In this document: positions 61,424-64,000 of the stretch, piece by piece
Layout: the number at the start of each line of letters is the position of its first letter
How positions within the stretch are numbered: position 1 is the first letter of the stretch
Assembly: GCA_965661575.1 (NCBI GenBank)
Contig: CBFIEJ010000005.1
Span: forward strand, 1-64,000
From: UA16 sp965661575
GTDB taxonomy: Bacteria; Bacteroidota; Bacteroidia; Flavobacteriales_D; Sanyastnellaceae
Reading direction: 5' to 3'
DNA: 64,000 bases
Translations under genes and position numbers: made by a program
The notes under the pieces: generated by a model
Told to the model about the DNA's origin: nothing
Database searches by the model: none
What the model saw: the letters and a program-made list of their open reading frames with translations, nothing else

Positions 61424-61522
61424 TTAAAAGGGGTGATGGGCTGCCACAAAAGTGGTGACTGATGCTACAAACATTAGAATGACCAGTGCCAGGTATCGAA
61501 GTGGTATCTGCTTCATAATCAT
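61424..61522 (-). CDS. Possible 32-aa membrane peptide
   Basis: On the minus strand a short frame encodes MIMKQIPLRYLALVILMFVA followed by SVTTFVAAHHPF: a basic lead and one membrane helix. It fills most of the 200-base gap before ispH. There is an alternative ATG at 61516. It has no recognised homolog and no terminator or promoter I can support, so it may not be expressed. Confidence 0.35.
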   Translation of the reverse strand: MIMKQIPLRYLALVILMFVASVTTFVAAHHPF

Positions 61523-61619
61523 CGGTTACGAGAAAAGAGCTGTGGAAGTTGCGGATGATGCAAGGAAAATTTGAGCTGCGCCCCAACATTCTTTCCCGCC
61601 AAAGGGTTTTCTTTGCTGT

Positions 61620-62864
61620 ATGCGCAGTTTTGAAGTCCCCGATTTTTATCTCAGTCCCATCATCTCAAGGGTGAAGGCGAGGAGAAAGGCTCAAGATCCT
61701 CGGAAACAAAATTTTGAACCGACGGTCTTGGACTTTGGCACCGTTCGCTTCGTGCTCGCGCGTCATTTCGGTTTTTGTTTTGGAGTGGAAAATGCCATCG
61801 AAATTGCCTACCGCGCCATTGATGAAAACCCGGGGAAACGTATTTTTTTGCTGAGTCAGATGATTCACAATCCTGAAGTGAATGCGGATTTGCAAGACCG
61901 TGGAATTCAGTTTTTGCAAGACACAGAGGGGAATATTTTGACCCCCATGTCGGAGCTTCGCCGCGAAGACGTGGTCTTGATCCCTGCGTTCGGTACGACC
62001 CTGGAAATCGAGGCACAGCTCAAGGAAATTGGAGTGAATGTCGATGCCTACAACACCACATGTCCCTTCGTGGAGAAGGTTTGGAAACGATCTGCAAAAT
62101 TGGCGACCGAAGAGTACACGATCGTCATCCACGGAAAGCCCGTGCATGAGGAGACACGAGCGACCTTCAGTCACGCGGGAGAAAAAGGACATGCCCTGGT
62201 CATCAAGGACATGAAAGAGGCCGAAATCCTGTGTGGTTTTATTTCAGGGGCTACAGATTTGTCGGAGTTCGAAACCCATTTCGAGGGAAGAACATCAGCT
62301 GGATTTGATCCGGCGCTGCACTTGAATCGCATCGGTGTGGTGAATCAGACCACCATGCTTGCGTCAGATACGCAGGCAATCAGCGATCGCATCAAGCAGG
62401 CGGTTGATGCGAAACCATCTCCTCAGAAAACAACAGATTTTGCGAATACGCGTGACACATTGTGTTATGCGACGAATGACAACCAGCAAGCCACGCAAGC
62501 GGCATTGGCCACGAGCATGGCCCATCTGGCCGTGGTGGTGGGCGGTTATAACAGCTCAAACACCTCTCATTTGGTGGAGCTTTGTGAGGAGAAATTACCG
62601 ACGTTTTTCATCCGCAATGAAAAAGAGTTTTTGTCCGATGGAACGGTTCAGCATTTCGACTGGCGGTTGGGCTTGCATCAATCGACCATGGACCCATGGC
62701 CAGAACCAGATGCCCAAAACCCACCGTTCGTTTTGGTAACCAGCGGTGCTTCTTGCCCAGATGCTACTGTTGATCGTGTGATGCATGCAATCCTCGAACG
62801 TTACCCAGGTTCGAAAGATGTGGATGACGTGTTAGTTGATTTTGAACAACGAATGACCGTCTGA
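61620..62864 (+). CDS. ispH: 4-hydroxy-3-methylbut-2-enyl diphosphate reductase
   Basis: IspH makes isopentenyl and dimethylallyl diphosphate in the MEP pathway. The 414-residue protein has the three cluster Cys at 53 (HFGFCFGVENAI), 148 (TTCPFVEKVW) and 282 (DTLCYATNDNQ), the HNPEVN and HGKPVHEETRAT blocks, and a SSNTSHLVE segment. It has the longer Bacteroidota form, including the N-terminal MRSFEVPDFYLSPIIS extension, which fixes the start at 61620. A box TTTCTTTG (61608-61615) ends 4 nt before the ATG, so the leader may be nearly absent. Confidence 0.96.
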   Translation: MRSFEVPDFYLSPIISRVKARRKAQDPRKQNFEPTVLDFGTVRFVLARHFGFCFGVENAIEIAYRAIDENPGKRIFLLSQMIHNPEVNADLQDRGIQFLQDTEGNILTPMSELRREDVVLIPAFGTTLEIEAQLKEIGVNVDAYNTTCPFVEKVWKRSAKLATEEYTIVIHGKPVHEETRATFSHAGEKGHALVIKDMKEAEILCGFISGATDLSEFETHFEGRTSAGFDPALHLNRIGVVNQTTMLASDTQAISDRIKQAVDAKPSPQKTTDFANTRDTLCYATNDNQQATQAALATSMAHLAVVVGGYNSSNTSHLVELCEEKLPTFFIRNEKEFLSDGTVQHFDWRLGLHQSTMDPWPEPDAQNPPFVLVTSGASCPDATVDRVMHAILERYPGSKDVDDVLVDFEQRMTV

Positions 62865-62906
62865 ACCGGAATTGCGTGCGCTCCGGCGTATTTTCGCTCA
62901 AGAATT

Positions 62907-63275
62907 ATGCAAGCCCCTCGCCTCAAATCGATGTTTCGGAATGTCCGAACAGAGCCTCGTCGGTTCGAATTCAAGTCCCGGCATTTGCCAGAATTGGATG
63001 AGAAGTGGCAAGAGAGGAAGAAGCGTGTCGAACAACACCATTCTGCAGAAGAAGACGGGGCTTCTGAGCCCCGGACAATTCGTTTTCGTTCGAAAGGTTC
63101 TGCTGCTTCAAACGAACGCTCGGAACAGCGCATACGGCAGATTGCGGGAGCTCGTTGGTCGATGGTGCGTGCTGGAATGATAGCGGTGGTGCTGATTTGG
63201 CTGGCTTGGAAAGGGATTCAGTGGGTGGAGCAAAGCGATTTTTCACGTGTATTGAAATGGATGGAAAATGCCTGA
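62907..63275 (+). CDS. Hypothetical single-helix membrane protein (122 aa)
   Basis: This protein is very basic and hydrophilic for 85 residues (RRFEFKSRHLPELDEKWQER, KKRVEQHH), then has one membrane helix (MVRAGMIAVVLIWLAWKGI) and a short tail. It looks like a cytoplasmic domain anchored near the C-terminus. No family is recognised, although small membrane proteins at this place before mutL occur in Bacteroidota. Its last 8 nt overlap the mutL start, so the genes are coupled. ATG 62931 is an alternative start. Confidence 0.7.
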   Translation: MQAPRLKSMFRNVRTEPRRFEFKSRHLPELDEKWQERKKRVEQHHSAEEDGASEPRTIRFRSKGSAASNERSEQRIRQIAGARWSMVRAGMIAVVLIWLAWKGIQWVEQSDFSRVLKWMENA

Positions 63276-64000
63276 GGTGATTCGTCAACTTCCAGAAAAT
63301 GTCTCCAATCAGATCGCAGCTGGAGAAGTGGTTCAGCGTCCTGCTTCTGCGGTCAAGGAGCTAATGGAGAATGCCGTTGATGCGGGGGCAAGTCGAATCG
63401 AGGTTCGTGTTGTTGACGCAGGACGCACCCTGATTCAAGTTTTGGACAACGGCGCAGGCATGGTGCTGGCTGATGCTGAACGCTGTTTTCAGCGGCATGC
63501 GACATCCAAAATCAGTGTTGCTGAAGATTTGTACAGCATCGTGTCCAAAGGCTTTCGAGGCGAAGCGCTGGCCTCCATTGCTTCCATTGCTCATGTCGAA
63601 TTGAAGACTCGCCATGCCAGCGAAGAGCATGGCGTCCAACTTCTAATGGAAGGAGGGAAGGCGTCCAAGCCGATGCCCTGTGCGCTCGAGTTGGGCACTC
63701 AAATTGCTGTTAAGCATTTGTTTTTCAATGTCCCAGCGCGGCGGAATTTCCTGAAGTCTGACGCCGTAGAAATGCGTCATGTCATCGATGAATTTCATCG
63801 CCTTGCCTTGGCCCATGAGGGAATTCATTTCTCCCTGCATCACAACGACTCAGAATTGTTCAACCTCAAGATTTCGACGCGAAGAAAGCGTGTGGTCGGG
63901 GTGTTTGGGAGTAAGTACGACGAGCGCTTGGTGCCCGTGGAAGAAACGACGGATGTTGTTGGAGTCGAGGGTTTTGTGGGCAAGCCAGAATTCGCGCGCC
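63268..64000 (+). CDS. mutL: DNA mismatch repair protein MutL, partial
   Basis: MutL links MutS recognition to downstream repair. The 244 visible residues form the N-terminal GHKL ATPase: QLPENVSNQIAAGEVVQRPA, KELMENAVDAGAS (Mg-binding Asn), VLDNGAGM, FQRHATSKI, GFRGEALASIASI and the VPARRNFLKSD end of the ATPase part. The gene runs off the window, so the C-terminal endonuclease or dimer domain is not seen. The ATG at 63268 overlaps the previous gene by 8 nt. Confidence 0.97.
   Translation, partial: MPEVIRQLPENVSNQIAAGEVVQRPASAVKELMENAVDAGASRIEVRVVDAGRTLIQVLDNGAGMVLADAERCFQRHATSKISVAEDLYSIVSKGFRGEALASIASIAHVELKTRHASEEHGVQLLMEGGKASKPMPCALELGTQIAVKHLFFNVPARRNFLKSDAVEMRHVIDEFHRLALAHEGIHFSLHHNDSELFNLKISTRRKRVVGVFGSKYDERLVPVEETTDVVGVEGFVGKPEFAR

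Noticed and set aside
1..64000. Mobile elements, CRISPR arrays, tRNA or rRNA genes
   Set aside because: No inverted-repeat-bounded transposase, repeat-spacer array, or recognisable RNA gene was found on either strand.

Overview
The window reads as a dense chromosomal segment of a marine-type Bacteroidota bacterium, most likely Flavobacteriales or a close relative. The signs are a C-terminal type IX secretion sorting domain, Cys-rich Asp-Asp-Gly-Ser-Cys repeats of the sort common in marine Bacteroidota secreted proteins, Bacteroidota-restricted small families (DUF1573, DUF3822, DUF6435-like, DUF6728-like), promoters of the TAnnTTTG type, and the nudix/pyrE/SRPBCC/birA/rsfS/ftsH/DUF2007/cdsA/psd gene order. 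Base composition looks near 50% GC by eye. I see no tRNA, rRNA, CRISPR array, insertion sequence or prophage, and no gene-free stretch longer than about 200 bases once small genes are counted.

Layout. 1-5.1 kb: the tail of a large secreted repeat protein, a DUF1573 protein and valS. 5.2-11.2 kb: a tightly packed co-directional cassette of a DUF6435-like small protein, an atypical SDR, a flavin reductase, an alpha/beta hydrolase, a DUF2256 zinc-finger protein, an iron-sulfur photolyase (FeS-BCP/CryB class), a DASH cryptochrome and an unknown 152-residue protein. Many of its starts and stops overlap. 11.3-14.9 kb: peroxiredoxin, then polyphosphate kinase and exopolyphosphatase. 14.9-29.4 kb: envelope and metabolic genes (TlpA-like lipoprotein, two FtsX-type permeases, aconitase, a metallophosphoesterase, a DUF1343 muramidase, a cystathionine beta-synthase-like enzyme, ornithine aminotransferase, PspC, Ndk, a RecD-like helicase). 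29.5-33.7 kb: a run with DUF3822, rsmD, coaD and an exported degenerate thioredoxin-fold protein. 33.7-40.3 kb: pyrimidine, biotin, ribosome silencing, proteolysis and phospholipid genes. 40.4-44 kb: a T9SS Asp-box protein, cinA and rpmB. 44.1-52.3 kb: a seven-gene minus-strand run (amidase, MCE protein, membrane cytochrome/Fe-S protein, CCG protein, FabG, vWA-like membrane protein, prohibitin), divergent from lptD. 54.8-59.6 kb: a small membrane protein with RidA, a glutamine amidotransferase, and a three-lipoprotein operon with LPP20/CsgG-like features. 59.7-64 kb: saccharopine dehydrogenase, ispH and the start of mutL.

Themes. Several units are envelope systems: LPS assembly, MCE lipid transport, peptidoglycan amidase and muramidase, and outer-membrane lipoproteins. 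The split cytochrome/Fe-S plus CCG pair looks like a menaquinone-linked electron entry module. The photolyase/cryptochrome cassette is the best candidate for a coherent light-linked system with uncharacterised members. Predicted -7 boxes sit unusually close to start codons at several genes, which suggests very short or absent leaders. All gene names rest on motif reading; no database search was possible.
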